A stretch of DNA of 64,000 bases from Actinomycetes bacterium (lineage in GTDB: Bacteria > Actinomycetota > CALGFH01), in NCBI GenBank assembly GCA_036000965.1, contig DASYUT010000124.1, positions 51,968-115,967 of the forward strand, in the 5' to 3' direction. The notes below the pieces were generated by a model, which searched no databases, was not told the DNA's origin, and worked only from the letters and a program-made list of their open reading frames with translations. The position numbers were made by a program, and so were the translations under genes. Of this stretch, positions 27,795 through 36,190 are shown piece by piece (within the stretch, counting starts at the first letter, position 1; each line of letters begins with the position of its first letter).

Positions 27795-30068
27795 TCAGCG
27801 CGCCTCCTCGACGACCTCGAGCCGGGCCTCGTCGACGACCTCGAGCCGGGTCGAGCCGGCGTCGCGACCCAGCCGCAGCTGCCGCTCGACCGGGCTGGGC
27901 GGGAGCGTCGCCTCGGCCAGCTCGCCCCGTACCCGGACCCGGAGGACCCCCGGGCGGGGCAGGGGCGGGACGGTCAGGCGGGCGTCGCCGCCGGCCAGCC
28001 GGAGGTGCCGGAGCCGGCCCCGGAAGCCCGCCTCCAGCACCACCTCCCCGTCCAGCCGCAGGCAGGTGGCGTCCTCGGCCAGCTCGACCCGCCAGGTGCC
28101 GGCAGGGGCGGGCAGCTCGGCCCGTCCCGGCCCGGCCCCGGCGCTGCCGGCCACCAGCCCGTCCCACGGGTCCTGGTCGAGCAGGTCCAGCTCGCCGAGC
28201 AGGGGCAGCAGCGCCCCCCAGCTGTAGAAGGGGTCGGCGTCCACCGAGTCGCCGCCCTCCCCGGTGCGCTGGTTGAAGTTCTCGAACGAGCGCCGCTCGG
28301 CCCAGCCCCGCTCGAACAGTGCCACGCTGCGCGCGGCCAGCCCGGCGGCGGCCTCGTCGAACCGGTAGCGGCGCAGCCCGCGGTAGACGAGGAAGTTGAA
28401 GCAGGGCCAGACCCGGCCACGCCAGTACACGTTGTCCAGCGAGGCCGGGTCGTCGTGGGAGGTGCCGGCGACCGGCCAGGGGCCGCCGAACCGGCCCGGG
28501 TCGAGCAGGTGCCCGCGCACCATCGCGGCCGCCTGCTCGGGGGTGGCGATGCCGGCCAGCAGCGGGTAGAAGCTGGTCGGGGCGAGGCTGCGGGCGAAGC
28601 GGCCGTCCCAGCGCCGGTTGGCGTAGATGCCCCGCCCGGCGTCCCACAGGGTGGCCCGGACCCTGGCGGCGAGGTCGGCGGCGCCGGCGGCGAGCGCCGC
28701 CGACTCCCCGGGCCGGCCGAGCAGGGCGGCGATCCGGGCCAGCAGCTCCCCGTCGAGCACCAGCAGGCTGTTCAGCCCGACGTCCTCGGTGTCCAGGGTG
28801 TGGCTGCCCGGGTCGAAGCCGGCCTCGTCGTGGACGGGGGAGTTGTCCATCGCGGACTCGTCCATGGCCGCGAGCTTGGTGTGCACGAAGTGGCCGTCGC
28901 CGACCGGGGAGGAGCCGTACTCGAGCAGGCCGTTGCGGTTGCCGTCCCGGGCCTCGAACCACCAGCGGTGGGCGCGGGCCAGCACCGGGTAGGCGCGCTC
29001 GAGCACCGAGCGGTCGCCGGTGGCCTCATGCAGCGACCAGGCGGCCAGGGCCCCGATCGGGGGGTGGGAGCGGTCCACCCAGTCGGTGCGCCCGCTGCGC
29101 AGGGCGGCCAGGTTGCCCCGGTCGGTGGCCAGGGCGAGCGCCGCGTCGAGGTTGGCGTGGGCCGTGGCCTGGTCGCCGGCGCGGGCGGCCAGGAGCACGT
29201 TGAAGAAGGCGTCGAGCTGCCACACGACCCAGCCGCCGAACTTCCCGCTGACCCAGGCCCGGGTGGCCGCCGTGTAGGGCCGGGCGTTGACCGGGTCCCA
29301 GACGGTGTTCCAGGCGACCACGTCGCGGATGGCCGCCGCGCGGGTCCGCTCCCCGGCCACGGCCGCCCGCTCGGCCAGGACCCCGGGCGCGCCTTCGGCC
29401 CGCGCGCCCAGCTCCGCCGCTGCCGCGCCCGCGTCCGGGCCGGGGGCCACGGCGAACGCGACCTTGGGGGTGACCGCGTTGAACCGGTAGACCGCCCAGC
29501 GCCCCTCGGGCCGGGCCGGCGGCCGGTGGTAGTAGCCGTGCGCCTCCAGCTCGGCGGCTGCCTCGCGCCGGTCGTCGTAGAGGTGGGCGGCGACCGGCCG
29601 GGTCGACGGGGCGAACGCGAGCGCACCGCCCGGCCACTCGGCCACGGCCACAGGCGGGTCCGCGTACCGGGCGGCCCCCTCCGGCTCGCGGAGGCGGACC
29701 ACCCCGCCTGCGGGTGCGCGCCCGCCACCGGGTGCGTCCGCGCCGAAGCCGACCTCGACCAGGAACCAGAACCGCAGCCCCCACTCGCGGGTCTCGAGCA
29801 CCTCGACGTCCCCGGCCGCGCCGCCGCCCCGGGTCCCGGCGAACCGCACCCGCAGGCGGGCGCCGTCGTGGGACAGCTCGGCCTCGGCGTAGCCCTGGCC
29901 GCCGGCCAGATGCGGGCCGAGGCGAGTCCCGGGGCCGAACGGGAACTCGGTGGCACGCCCGGTGCGGGTGCTGAAGGCCGAGACGCGCACGGCCAGCCCG
30001 CTCGGCAGGTGCATCCAGCACGCAGGATGGTCCGCGTCCCAGGTGTTCCATGCCAGCTCGGGTGCCAC
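27795..30068 (-). CDS. MGH1/GH63-like six-hairpin glycoside hydrolase
   Basis: A 757-residue enzyme with an N-terminal beta-sandwich (to about residue 230), an (alpha/alpha)6 catalytic barrel and a C-terminal beta domain. VVWQLDAFFNVLLA (candidate general acid Asp), EYGSSPVGDG, YWRGRVWPCFNFLVYRG and ENFNQRTGEGGDS (candidate base Glu) fit the trehalase/mannosylglycerate-hydrolase-like MGH1 domain. There is no signal peptide, so it acts on an imported or intracellular glycoside such as an alpha-linked compatible solute (inference). The C-terminus has two copies of an 8-residue repeat (RLEVVDEA, RLEVVEEA). GTG 30068 follows GGGAGGG. Confidence 0.82.
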   Translation of the reverse strand: MAPELAWNTWDADHPACWMHLPSGLAVRVSAFSTRTGRATEFPFGPGTRLGPHLAGGQGYAEAELSHDGARLRVRFAGTRGGGAAGDVEVLETREWGLRFWFLVEVGFGADAPGGGRAPAGGVVRLREPEGAARYADPPVAVAEWPGGALAFAPSTRPVAAHLYDDRREAAAELEAHGYYHRPPARPEGRWAVYRFNAVTPKVAFAVAPGPDAGAAAAELGARAEGAPGVLAERAAVAGERTRAAAIRDVVAWNTVWDPVNARPYTAATRAWVSGKFGGWVVWQLDAFFNVLLAARAGDQATAHANLDAALALATDRGNLAALRSGRTDWVDRSHPPIGALAAWSLHEATGDRSVLERAYPVLARAHRWWFEARDGNRNGLLEYGSSPVGDGHFVHTKLAAMDESAMDNSPVHDEAGFDPGSHTLDTEDVGLNSLLVLDGELLARIAALLGRPGESAALAAGAADLAARVRATLWDAGRGIYANRRWDGRFARSLAPTSFYPLLAGIATPEQAAAMVRGHLLDPGRFGGPWPVAGTSHDDPASLDNVYWRGRVWPCFNFLVYRGLRRYRFDEAAAGLAARSVALFERGWAERRSFENFNQRTGEGGDSVDADPFYSWGALLPLLGELDLLDQDPWDGLVAGSAGAGPGRAELPAPAGTWRVELAEDATCLRLDGEVVLEAGFRGRLRHLRLAGGDARLTVPPLPRPGVLRVRVRGELAEATLPPSPVERQLRLGRDAGSTRLEVVDEARLEVVEEAR

Positions 30069-30100
30069 CGGACCCTCCCGCCTTTACCAGCCCAACCTCA

Positions 30101-30114
30101 GATGATATACCATC
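30101..30114. promoter_or_regulatory. Candidate GntR/FCD operator
   Basis: GATGATATACCATC is a near-palindrome (6 of 7 pairs match) in the 119-bp divergent region between the glycosidase-gntR operon and the NCS1 permease. FCD-type GntR proteins often bind such A/T-centred sites with TGGT/ACCA arms. It is a local AT-rich island in very GC-rich sequence. Confidence 0.5.
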
Positions 30115-30187
30115 CGTGTTCGTCGGGTCCCGACGTCGGGTGGGCCGCTCGCCGCGCAGGTCCGGCCCAGCAGAAGGGGAGCAGGTC

Positions 30188-31669
30188 ATGCAGACGGTCG
30201 AGGGACAGGGCACCAGCCAGCCGCAGAGCGACCGCGTCTGGAGTATCGAGACCAACGGGATCAACGCCATCTCCGACAGCGAGCGTCACGGCCGGCCCGT
30301 CGAGCTGTTCTGGGTCTGGTGCGCCGCCAACATCAGCATCCTCGGGGTCACCTACGGGACCTACCTGGTCACCTTCTACGGCCTCAACCTGCCGCAGGCG
30401 CTGCTCGCAGGCACCCTCGGTGCGGTCCTGTCGTTCCTGCTGGTCGGCTACGTCAGCCTGGCCGGCAAGCTCGGCGGCGCGCCCACCCTGGTGCTGTCCC
30501 GGGCGGCGTTCGGGGTCGTCGGCAACGCCATCCCCACGCTCATCAGCTACATCTCGCTGGTCGGCTGGGAAACGATCCTGGTCGCCCTGGCCACCCTGGC
30601 CGCCGACACCCTGCTCGGCCGGCTCGGGGTCGAGACCGGGACCGCCACCCTGGCGATCTCGTTCGTGATCATCGCGGCCGTCACCATCGCCGTCGGCCTG
30701 CTCGGCCACGCCACGATCGTGCGCATCCAGACCTGGTTCACCTGGGCGTTCGCCGCGCTCACGGTGGTGTTCATGATCCTCCAGCTCCCCGAGATCGACT
30801 GGGGCAAGGTGACCTCCCTGCCCTCGGGCGACCTGTGGTCGGGGTTCGTGGGCGGGATGTCGGTGGTGATGGCCGGCCTCGGCATCGGCTGGGTCAACGC
30901 CGCCGCCGACTACAGCCGCTACCTGCCCCGGTCGTCGAGCTCCCGGTCGGTGGTGTGGTGGACCACCTTCGGCGCCAGCGTCGCGCCGGTGCTGCTGATC
31001 GCGTTCGGAGTGCTGCTCGCGGCCAACAACGCCGACCTGGCCAGCTCCTCCAACCCCATCGGCGACCTGGCCGAGCCCCTGCCGACCTGGTTCCTCGTGC
31101 CCTACCTGCTGGTCGCGGTGGGCGGGCTGGTCGGCGGCGCCCTGCTCGACATCTACTCCAGCGGGCTCAACCTGCTCACCCTCGGCGTGCGGCTCGAGCG
31201 CTACAAGTCGGTGGCCATCGACGGCATCCTCATGGTCATTGGCTGCGTCTACATCCTGTTCCGGGCCAACGACTTCGTCACCCCGTTCATCGGGTTCCTG
31301 GTCACCCTTGGCGTGCCCCTGGCCGCCTGGGCCGCGATCTTCCTGGTCGACGTGTGGACGATCCGGCGCCGGGTCGGCTACGACGAGCGGGACCTCTACG
31401 ACCCGAACGGCCGGCACGGCGCGTTCAACCCGGCCGGCATCGGCGCCTTCCTGGTCGCGACCTTCGTCGGGCTCGGCCTGGTCAACTCCACCAGCCCGGT
31501 CTTCTCGTGGGTGGGCTACCTGCTCCGCTTCGTGGGCGGCCGGGACGGCGCCCTCGGCGGCTCGAGCATCGGCCTGTTCGTGGGCTTCGTGGTCGCCGGG
31601 ATCCTCTACGCCGTGCTCAGCCCGCTCGCGGCCCGCAGCCGCCGCAGCGCCGCCGCCACCCCCCGATGA
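30188..31669 (+). CDS. NCS1-family purine/cytosine-type permease
   Basis: A 493-residue permease with 12 hydrophobic helices. The NCS1 N-terminal signature is GRPVELFWVWCAANISILG, and FVGGMSVVMAGLGIGWVNAAADYSRYLPR is the helix 5-6 region that binds substrate in this family. Members carry cytosine, purines, hydantoins, thiamine or pyridoxine with Na+ or H+. ATG 30188 is chosen with GGGGAG upstream. It overlaps the cysteine hydrolase by ATGA. It is divergent from gntR, whose product probably controls it through the palindrome in between. Confidence 0.9.
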   Translation: MQTVEGQGTSQPQSDRVWSIETNGINAISDSERHGRPVELFWVWCAANISILGVTYGTYLVTFYGLNLPQALLAGTLGAVLSFLLVGYVSLAGKLGGAPTLVLSRAAFGVVGNAIPTLISYISLVGWETILVALATLAADTLLGRLGVETGTATLAISFVIIAAVTIAVGLLGHATIVRIQTWFTWAFAALTVVFMILQLPEIDWGKVTSLPSGDLWSGFVGGMSVVMAGLGIGWVNAAADYSRYLPRSSSSRSVVWWTTFGASVAPVLLIAFGVLLAANNADLASSSNPIGDLAEPLPTWFLVPYLLVAVGGLVGGALLDIYSSGLNLLTLGVRLERYKSVAIDGILMVIGCVYILFRANDFVTPFIGFLVTLGVPLAAWAAIFLVDVWTIRRRVGYDERDLYDPNGRHGAFNPAGIGAFLVATFVGLGLVNSTSPVFSWVGYLLRFVGGRDGALGGSSIGLFVGFVVAGILYAVLSPLAARSRRSAAATPR

Positions 31670-32322
31670 CCACGGCGGGCGCATCCGGGGAGGGGCTCGG
31701 GCCGGCGGGGGCGCCAGGCCCCACGGCGGGCGCGCCCGGCGGGGCTGGCCCGCTGCTCGTGGTGGTCGACATGCAGCGGGTGTTCGGCGAGCCGTCAAGC
31801 CCCTGGTACACGCCCGGGTTCGACTCGGTCGTGAAGCCGGTGCGCCAGCTCGTGGCCGTCTTCGAGCACCGGGTCGCGTTCACCCGCTTCCTGGTCCCCG
31901 AGGTCCCCGAGGGAAGCTGGACCGGCTACTACGAGCTGTGGCCGTTCGCCCGCGAGGCCGCGGCAGCGCCGCTGCTCGACCTGGTGCCGCCGTTCGCCGG
32001 CGCCCCGCACCCGCTGGTCGAGAAGCCGACCTTCTCCAAGTGGGGCCCGGAGCTGCGCGCCCTGGCGGGGGAGTCGGGCACACTCGTGTTGTGCGGGGTG
32101 GCCACCGACTGCTGCGTGATCGCCACCGCCATGGCCGCGGCCGACGCCGGCATGTACGTGCGCGTGGTCGCCGACGCCTGCCGTGGGGTCGACGCCGCCG
32201 CCCACGAGCGTGCCCTGGCCGTGATGGCCGGATTCCCGCCCCAGATCGAGCTGACCACGGTCGAGCGGGAGCTGACCACGGTCGAAGGGGAGCTGTCGCC
32301 TGGCCCGCCAGGAAGCGGGTGA
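31666..32322 (+). CDS. Isochorismatase-family cysteine hydrolase
   Basis: A 218-residue hydrolase with the family triad: Asp in LLVVVDMQRVF, Lys in EKPTFSKWG and Cys in GVATDCCV. Relatives split N-carbamoyl compounds, ureidoacrylate, nicotinamide or biuret. Coupling (ATGA) to an NCS1 permease suggests a carbamoylated or nucleobase-derived substrate, which is inference. The N-terminal 28 residues are Gly/Ala/Pro low-complexity, and the C-terminus holds a 21-bp duplication (ELTTVER, ELTTVEG at 32251-32292), both absent from typical relatives. Confidence 0.87.
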   Translation: MTTAGASGEGLGPAGAPGPTAGAPGGAGPLLVVVDMQRVFGEPSSPWYTPGFDSVVKPVRQLVAVFEHRVAFTRFLVPEVPEGSWTGYYELWPFAREAAAAPLLDLVPPFAGAPHPLVEKPTFSKWGPELRALAGESGTLVLCGVATDCCVIATAMAAADAGMYVRVVADACRGVDAAAHERALAVMAGFPPQIELTTVERELTTVEGELSPGPPGSG

Positions 32323-32347
32323 CGCTTCGAAGGGTCGCTGCTTCCGA

Positions 32348-32376
32348 TTGCCTGGCCGGGTGAGCCGCGCTATGGT
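32348..32376 (+). promoter_or_regulatory. Candidate sigma-70 promoter of the peptide-JmjC unit
   Basis: TTGCCT (32348-32353) and TATGGT (32371-32376) are separated by exactly 17 nt, close to housekeeping consensus. They sit 30 nt before ATG 32406 of the acidic peptide. Confidence 0.5.
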
Positions 32377-32405
32377 CCCACCCCGGGTCGAGCATGGAGG
32401 TCACT

Positions 32406-32645
32406 ATGGACGAGGAGAGCACCACACGGGTCGTCGACGAGGACATCGAGACCGTCTGGACCGGCGGCACCGGCACCGTGGCCACGGTCGCCGACCCCCA
32501 GGACGCGGACGGCACCGACGCCGACGATGCGCAGGACGCGGACGGCACCGACGGCGACGCCGCCGACGGCACCGACGGCGACGCGACCGACGGTACCGAC
32601 GGCGACGCTGGCGACGCTGGCGACGCCGACGGCCGGGACGCGTAG
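32406..32645 (+). CDS. Acidic Asp/Gly-repeat peptide, possible modification substrate
   Basis: A 79-residue protein starting at ATG 32406 with GGAGG 5 nt upstream. Residues of about 1-33 are non-repetitive and leader-like (DEESTTRVVDEDIETVWTGG). The rest is an imperfect repeat of DGTDGDA units with almost only Asp, Gly, Ala and Thr. It has no Cys, no Lys and a strongly negative charge. It has its own promoter and directly precedes a JmjC-type oxygenase and a sucrase/ferredoxin-like gene. Asp-Gly repeats could bind Ca2+, or could be hydroxylated by the neighbour. I do not recognise a family. Confidence 0.65.
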   Translation: MDEESTTRVVDEDIETVWTGGTGTVATVADPQDADGTDADDAQDADGTDGDAADGTDGDATDGTDGDAGDAGDADGRDA

Positions 32646-32674
32646 CGATCCGGTCCCCCACCCCACGGCGCCCC

Positions 32675-33889
32675 GTGCCGAACAGCCCCGCGGCGCTGCG
32701 GCGCTGCGTCGGGGACGTCGACCGCTTCGTTGGTGAGCGCTGGGCCCGGCGCGTTCACCACCACCGCGGCGAGGACTTCTCCGACCTGCTCTCGCTCGAG
32801 CACGTCGACCACATCGTCGCCACCATGGCGCTCCGGGCGCCGGCCTTCCGGCTGGTCAAGCAGGGGCAGACCCTCGAGCGGGCCTCCTACACCAAGACCG
32901 CCCGGGTCGGCTCACGGTCGATCGACGACCTGATTGACGTGGGCCGGGTCTACCGGCACTTCGACGACGGCGCCACCATCGTCCTGCAAGGCCTGCACCG
33001 CTACTGGGAGCCGGTGACCCGCTTCTGCCGCGACCTGGAGCTCGCGCTCACCCACCCGGTGCAGGCCAACGCCTACATCACCCCGCCCGTCGCCACCGGG
33101 CTGAAGGTGCACCACGACCCCCACGACGTCTTCGCGCTGCAGACCTTCGGCCGCAAGCAGTGGGTGACCTACGAGGCAGGCGTGACCTACGAGGCAGGCG
33201 TGACCCATGAGGCAGGCGTGACCCATGAGGCAGGGCCGCGTGCGGCGGCCGGCGCCGCCCCGGCGCTGGACGTCGAGCTGGTCCCGGGGGACGCGCTCTA
33301 CCTGCCCAAGGGCACGTCCCACGCCGCCCGCACCGTGGACGTGGCCTCGGTGCACCTGACCATCGGGATCCGTACCGTGGTCTGGCGGGACGTGGCCCGG
33401 CGGCTGCTCGACCAGGCGCTCGACGACCCGGACCTGGACGAGCCACTCCCGGCCGGGTTCGCGCACGACCCCGCGGCCCTGGCAGGCCTGGCCGCTGCCC
33501 GGCTGCCCGCGCTGGCCGAGGCGGTCGCCCGCGCCGACGCGGGCGCTGCTGCCCGCGCGGAGTCGCGCCGGTTCTGGTCGGGCCGGGCGCCGGTGCTCAC
33601 CGGGCACCTGCAGCAGCTCCTCGAGCTCGACCGGATCGACGACGGTGCCCGGCTCGCGCGCCGCGCCGGGTCGGCGTGCGAGCTGATGGCGGGCAACGGC
33701 CGGCTCACCGTGCTGCTCGGCGACCGCGAGCTGCGCATGCCGTCGACGCTGGAGCCGGCCATGCGGGTCGTGGCCAGCCGGGACAGCTTCCGCGTGGGCG
33801 AGCTGGCACCCTACCTCGACCTGCAAGGCAGGCTGGTGCTGGTCCGCCGGCTCGTCCGCGAGGGGTTGCTGACGGTCGCCGGTGGCTGA
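32675..33889 (+). CDS. JmjC/cupin-4 family 2-oxoglutarate oxygenase
   Basis: A 404-residue protein of the cupin-4 family (YcfD/RoxA, NO66-like). The iron facial triad is visible: HHD in GLKVHHDPHDVFALQTFGRKQW supplies His and Asp, and SHAARTVD supplies the distal His. LVPGDALYLPKGTSHAA is the second cupin strand, and helical dimerisation and winged-helix regions follow. Characterised relatives hydroxylate Arg or His of ribosomal proteins. A four-copy hexapeptide repeat (VTYEAG/VTHEAG) sits in a loop between the two cupin halves. GTG 32675 gives the standard N-terminus. It overlaps the next gene by 8 nt. Confidence 0.85.
   Translation: MPNSPAALRRCVGDVDRFVGERWARRVHHHRGEDFSDLLSLEHVDHIVATMALRAPAFRLVKQGQTLERASYTKTARVGSRSIDDLIDVGRVYRHFDDGATIVLQGLHRYWEPVTRFCRDLELALTHPVQANAYITPPVATGLKVHHDPHDVFALQTFGRKQWVTYEAGVTYEAGVTHEAGVTHEAGPRAAAGAAPALDVELVPGDALYLPKGTSHAARTVDVASVHLTIGIRTVVWRDVARRLLDQALDDPDLDEPLPAGFAHDPAALAGLAAARLPALAEAVARADAGAAARAESRRFWSGRAPVLTGHLQQLLELDRIDDGARLARRAGSACELMAGNGRLTVLLGDRELRMPSTLEPAMRVVASRDSFRVGELAPYLDLQGRLVLVRRLVREGLLTVAGG
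33164..33235 (+). repeat. 18-bp tandem repeat, four copies, in JmjC gene
   Basis: GTGACCTACGAGGCAGGC occurs twice and GTGACCCATGAGGCAGGC twice, head to tail and in frame. They encode VTYEAG and VTHEAG pairs in a loop after GRKQW. Confidence 0.9.
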
Positions 33890-34784
33890 GCGGTTCCGCT
33901 GCTCCGAGGTGTCACGGGCCAAGAACGAGCCGCGCTACGGGACCGCCTCGACCGTCCGGCGCTGGATCCTGGTGGAGGAGCCCGGTCCGTGGGGCCGGGA
34001 CGCCGTGCGCGACAGCCGCCTGCTCGGCGGGGCGGGGCCGGCCCTGAAGGCGCTCGCGCAGGCCCTCGGCGCCCGGGTCCTGCTCATCCGCAGGCACGGA
34101 CGGTCGGACCCGGCCGAGCGGACCTGCCTGGTCGCCTGCACCACGGTGGACACCAGCCGGGTCGAGCGGTTCGTCTTCCGCACCGCCGCCGACCTGCTCG
34201 ACCTCGACTGGGCCCCGCTGGTACGTGACGGGCCGGTCGGCGGCGACCCGGTCAGCCGGCCCGTGTACCTGGTGTGCACCAACGGGCGCCACGACCTGTG
34301 CTGCGCCGAGCGGGGCCGCCGGCTGGCCGCCGCGCTCGCGCCAGCGGTCGGCGACGGCCTCTGGGAGTCCTCCCACTTCGGCGGCGACCGCTTCGCCGGC
34401 AGCCTAATCTGCCTGCACCATGGGCTGTACTACGGGCAGGTGGAGCCCGAGCGAGGGCCGGGGGTCGCCGCCGCCTACGCCGAGGGGCGCATCGACCTGG
34501 AGCACTACCGCGGCCGCTCCTGCCACCCGTTCGTGGTCCAGGCGGCCGACTTCTTCGTGCGCGAGCGGGAGGGTCTGCTCGGGCTGGACGACCTGGTCTG
34601 GGAGCGGCGCGTCGGGCTCGACGCGGGCAACGCGGTGGTCCCGTTCACCGACCGGTCCGGCCGGCGGCTCACCGCCACCGTCGAGGTCCGCCCCGACCCG
34701 GAGGGCCAGCTCCTCTCCTGCAGTGCCTCTACCTGGTCCCACCCGCCCCGGTACCGCCTGGTAGGCCTGGAAACGACCCCCTGA
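33882..34784 (+). CDS. Sucrase/ferredoxin-like family protein
   Basis: A 300-residue protein of the sucrase/ferredoxin-like (PF06999-type) family, thioredoxin-fold proteins that in yeast Apd1 carry a [2Fe-2S] cluster on Cys and His. The key motif VCTNGRHDLCCAERGRRLAAA gives candidate cysteines, and SSHFGGDRFAGSLICLHHG gives candidate histidines. GTG 33882 overlaps the JmjC stop by 8 nt, implying coupled synthesis. A role in keeping the neighbour's iron reduced or in delivering electrons is inference. Despite the family name there is no evidence for sucrase activity. Confidence 0.85.
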   Translation: MAERFRCSEVSRAKNEPRYGTASTVRRWILVEEPGPWGRDAVRDSRLLGGAGPALKALAQALGARVLLIRRHGRSDPAERTCLVACTTVDTSRVERFVFRTAADLLDLDWAPLVRDGPVGGDPVSRPVYLVCTNGRHDLCCAERGRRLAAALAPAVGDGLWESSHFGGDRFAGSLICLHHGLYYGQVEPERGPGVAAAYAEGRIDLEHYRGRSCHPFVVQAADFFVREREGLLGLDDLVWERRVGLDAGNAVVPFTDRSGRRLTATVEVRPDPEGQLLSCSASTWSHPPRYRLVGLETTP

Positions 34785-34863
34785 GCAAGGACGTAGCCCG
34801 AGTTTCCCGGTAACCGCTGGAGGAAGTCCAGCCTTTGCGTGCTCACGCCCCTTCAATACCTGG

Positions 34864-34973
34864 TGGTCCGTGTCCGTGGTCCGTGTCCGTGGTCCGTCTC
34901 CGTGGTCCGTCTCCGTGGTCCGTCTCCGAGGTCCGTCTCCGAGGTCCGTCTCCGTGGTCCGTCTCCGAGGTGT
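34864..34973 (+). repeat. 13-bp tandem array, about eight copies
   Basis: Units of TGGTCCGTSTCCG and the variant AGGTCCGTCTCCG begin every 13 bp from 34864 to 34968. The period is not a multiple of three and no gene spans it. The unit resembles one arm of the dispersed repeat at 9924-9975 (GGTGGTCCGTCTCC). Confidence 0.9.
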
Positions 34974-34998
34974 TTCGACGCCCCCAGGCCACCGTGCC

Positions 34999-35049
34999 CC
35001 CTGCTCAGGCCCTGTGGAACGGCACATGATCATGGAGGCGGACCACCAG
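34999..35049 (-). repeat. Dispersed ATGATCAT-centred repeat, copy 2
   Basis: On the minus strand this reads CTGGTGGTCCGCCTCCATGA followed by TCATGTGCCGTTCCACAGGG, nearly the sequence of 9924-9975 in opposite orientation. It lies 26 bp from the 13-bp array, whose unit matches its arm. Confidence 0.65.
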
Positions 35050-35164
35050 CACGTGCAGAACCAAATAAAGTGCATGCTGCGTGGAGCTGCTCGAGGACGT
35101 CGAAGCAGAGGCAACAGGCCATGACGAACCGGCCAACCAGCCACACCACCGTCACCGGTGGCGC

Positions 35165-36190
35165 ATGACGGCAGGGCGGGCGCCACAGCCCGCGGGTGAC
35201 AGCATGCTGCTCGCCGGCGACGTGGGTGGCACCAAGACGGTCCTTGGGATCTATGCCGAGGACCGTGGGCCGCAACGGCCGCTGGCCATCAAGACCTATC
35301 CGTCCGCCAAGTACCCATCACTGGACGCGATCGTCCGGGAGTTCCTCGCCACCGTCCACGTACGGGTCGACCGGGCCTGCTTCGACGTGGCCGGTCCGGT
35401 CACGGCCGGCCGCGCGGAGCTGACCAACCTTCCCTGGACGCCCCTGTCGGAGCCCGCCCTGGCGGGGGTGCTCGAGCTGCGCCGGGTCAGGCTGCTCAAC
35501 GACCTCCAGGCGATCGCGCTGGGCATCACCGAGCTGCCCCCCCGCGACCTGCGCACGCTGCATCGGCGCAAGCCCAGCCCGGGCGGCGCGATCGCGGTCG
35601 TCGCCCCGGGTACCGGGCTCGGCGAGGCGTTCCTGACCTGGGAGGCCGACCGCTACGTCCCCCACCCGTCCGAGGGTGGCCACTGCGACTTCGCGCCCGC
35701 CGACGAGCGCGAGGCCGACCTCCTCCGCCACCTGCGCCGGCGGTATGGCCACGTCAGCTGGGAGCTGGTCTGCTCGGGCCTTGGCATCCCCAACCTCTAC
35801 GACTTCCTCGCCGGCACCGGGTTCGCGCGGGAGGCCGAACCTGTGGCCGGCAGGCTCGCGACCGCCCCGGACCGCACCCGCGCCATCGTGGAGGCTGGCA
35901 TGGACCCGGGGTCGGGGTCGGCGCTGTGCGCCGAGACCCTGCGGATGTTCGCCGGCATCCTTGGGGCGGAGGCGGGCAACCTGGCCCTCACCGTGCTGGC
36001 CCGGGGCGGGATCTACCTCGCCGGCGGCATCCCCCCGGCCATCCTGCCGCTGCTCCGCAACGGCCCGTTCCTGCCCCGCCTGCACGCCAAGGGACGGCTG
36101 ACCCAGGTGGTGGCGGCCATGCCGGTCCATGTCGTGACCGGCCACGCCGCGCTCGTCGGCGCCGCCACCGCGGGCCTGCGCGATGGCTGA
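35165..36190 (+). CDS. glk: Glucokinase (ROK-independent Glk family)
   Basis: A 341-residue group-A glucokinase: ATP phosphate loop LLAGDVGGTKT near the N-terminus, DVAGPVTAGRAELTNLPW, catalytic Asp in LLNDLQAIALGI, GTGLGEAFL, and EGGHCDFAPADERE, which matches the glucose-binding Glu-His pair. It phosphorylates glucose with ATP in the cytosol. ATG 35165 is used; ATG 35204 (MLLAGDVGG) would also fit the family and neither has a strong ribosome site. It overlaps argS by 8 nt. Confidence 0.9.
   Translation: MTAGRAPQPAGDSMLLAGDVGGTKTVLGIYAEDRGPQRPLAIKTYPSAKYPSLDAIVREFLATVHVRVDRACFDVAGPVTAGRAELTNLPWTPLSEPALAGVLELRRVRLLNDLQAIALGITELPPRDLRTLHRRKPSPGGAIAVVAPGTGLGEAFLTWEADRYVPHPSEGGHCDFAPADEREADLLRHLRRRYGHVSWELVCSGLGIPNLYDFLAGTGFAREAEPVAGRLATAPDRTRAIVEAGMDPGSGSALCAETLRMFAGILGAEAGNLALTVLARGGIYLAGGIPPAILPLLRNGPFLPRLHAKGRLTQVVAAMPVHVVTGHAALVGAATAGLRDG

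Noticed and set aside
27483..30668. A 1061-codon plus-strand frame across gntR, the glycosidase and into the permease
   Set aside because: It crosses three well-supported genes, two of them antisense, and its composition is typical of a shadow frame.
34864..34973. CRISPR array
   Set aside because: Units of 13 bp follow head to tail without spacers, and no cas genes are in the window.
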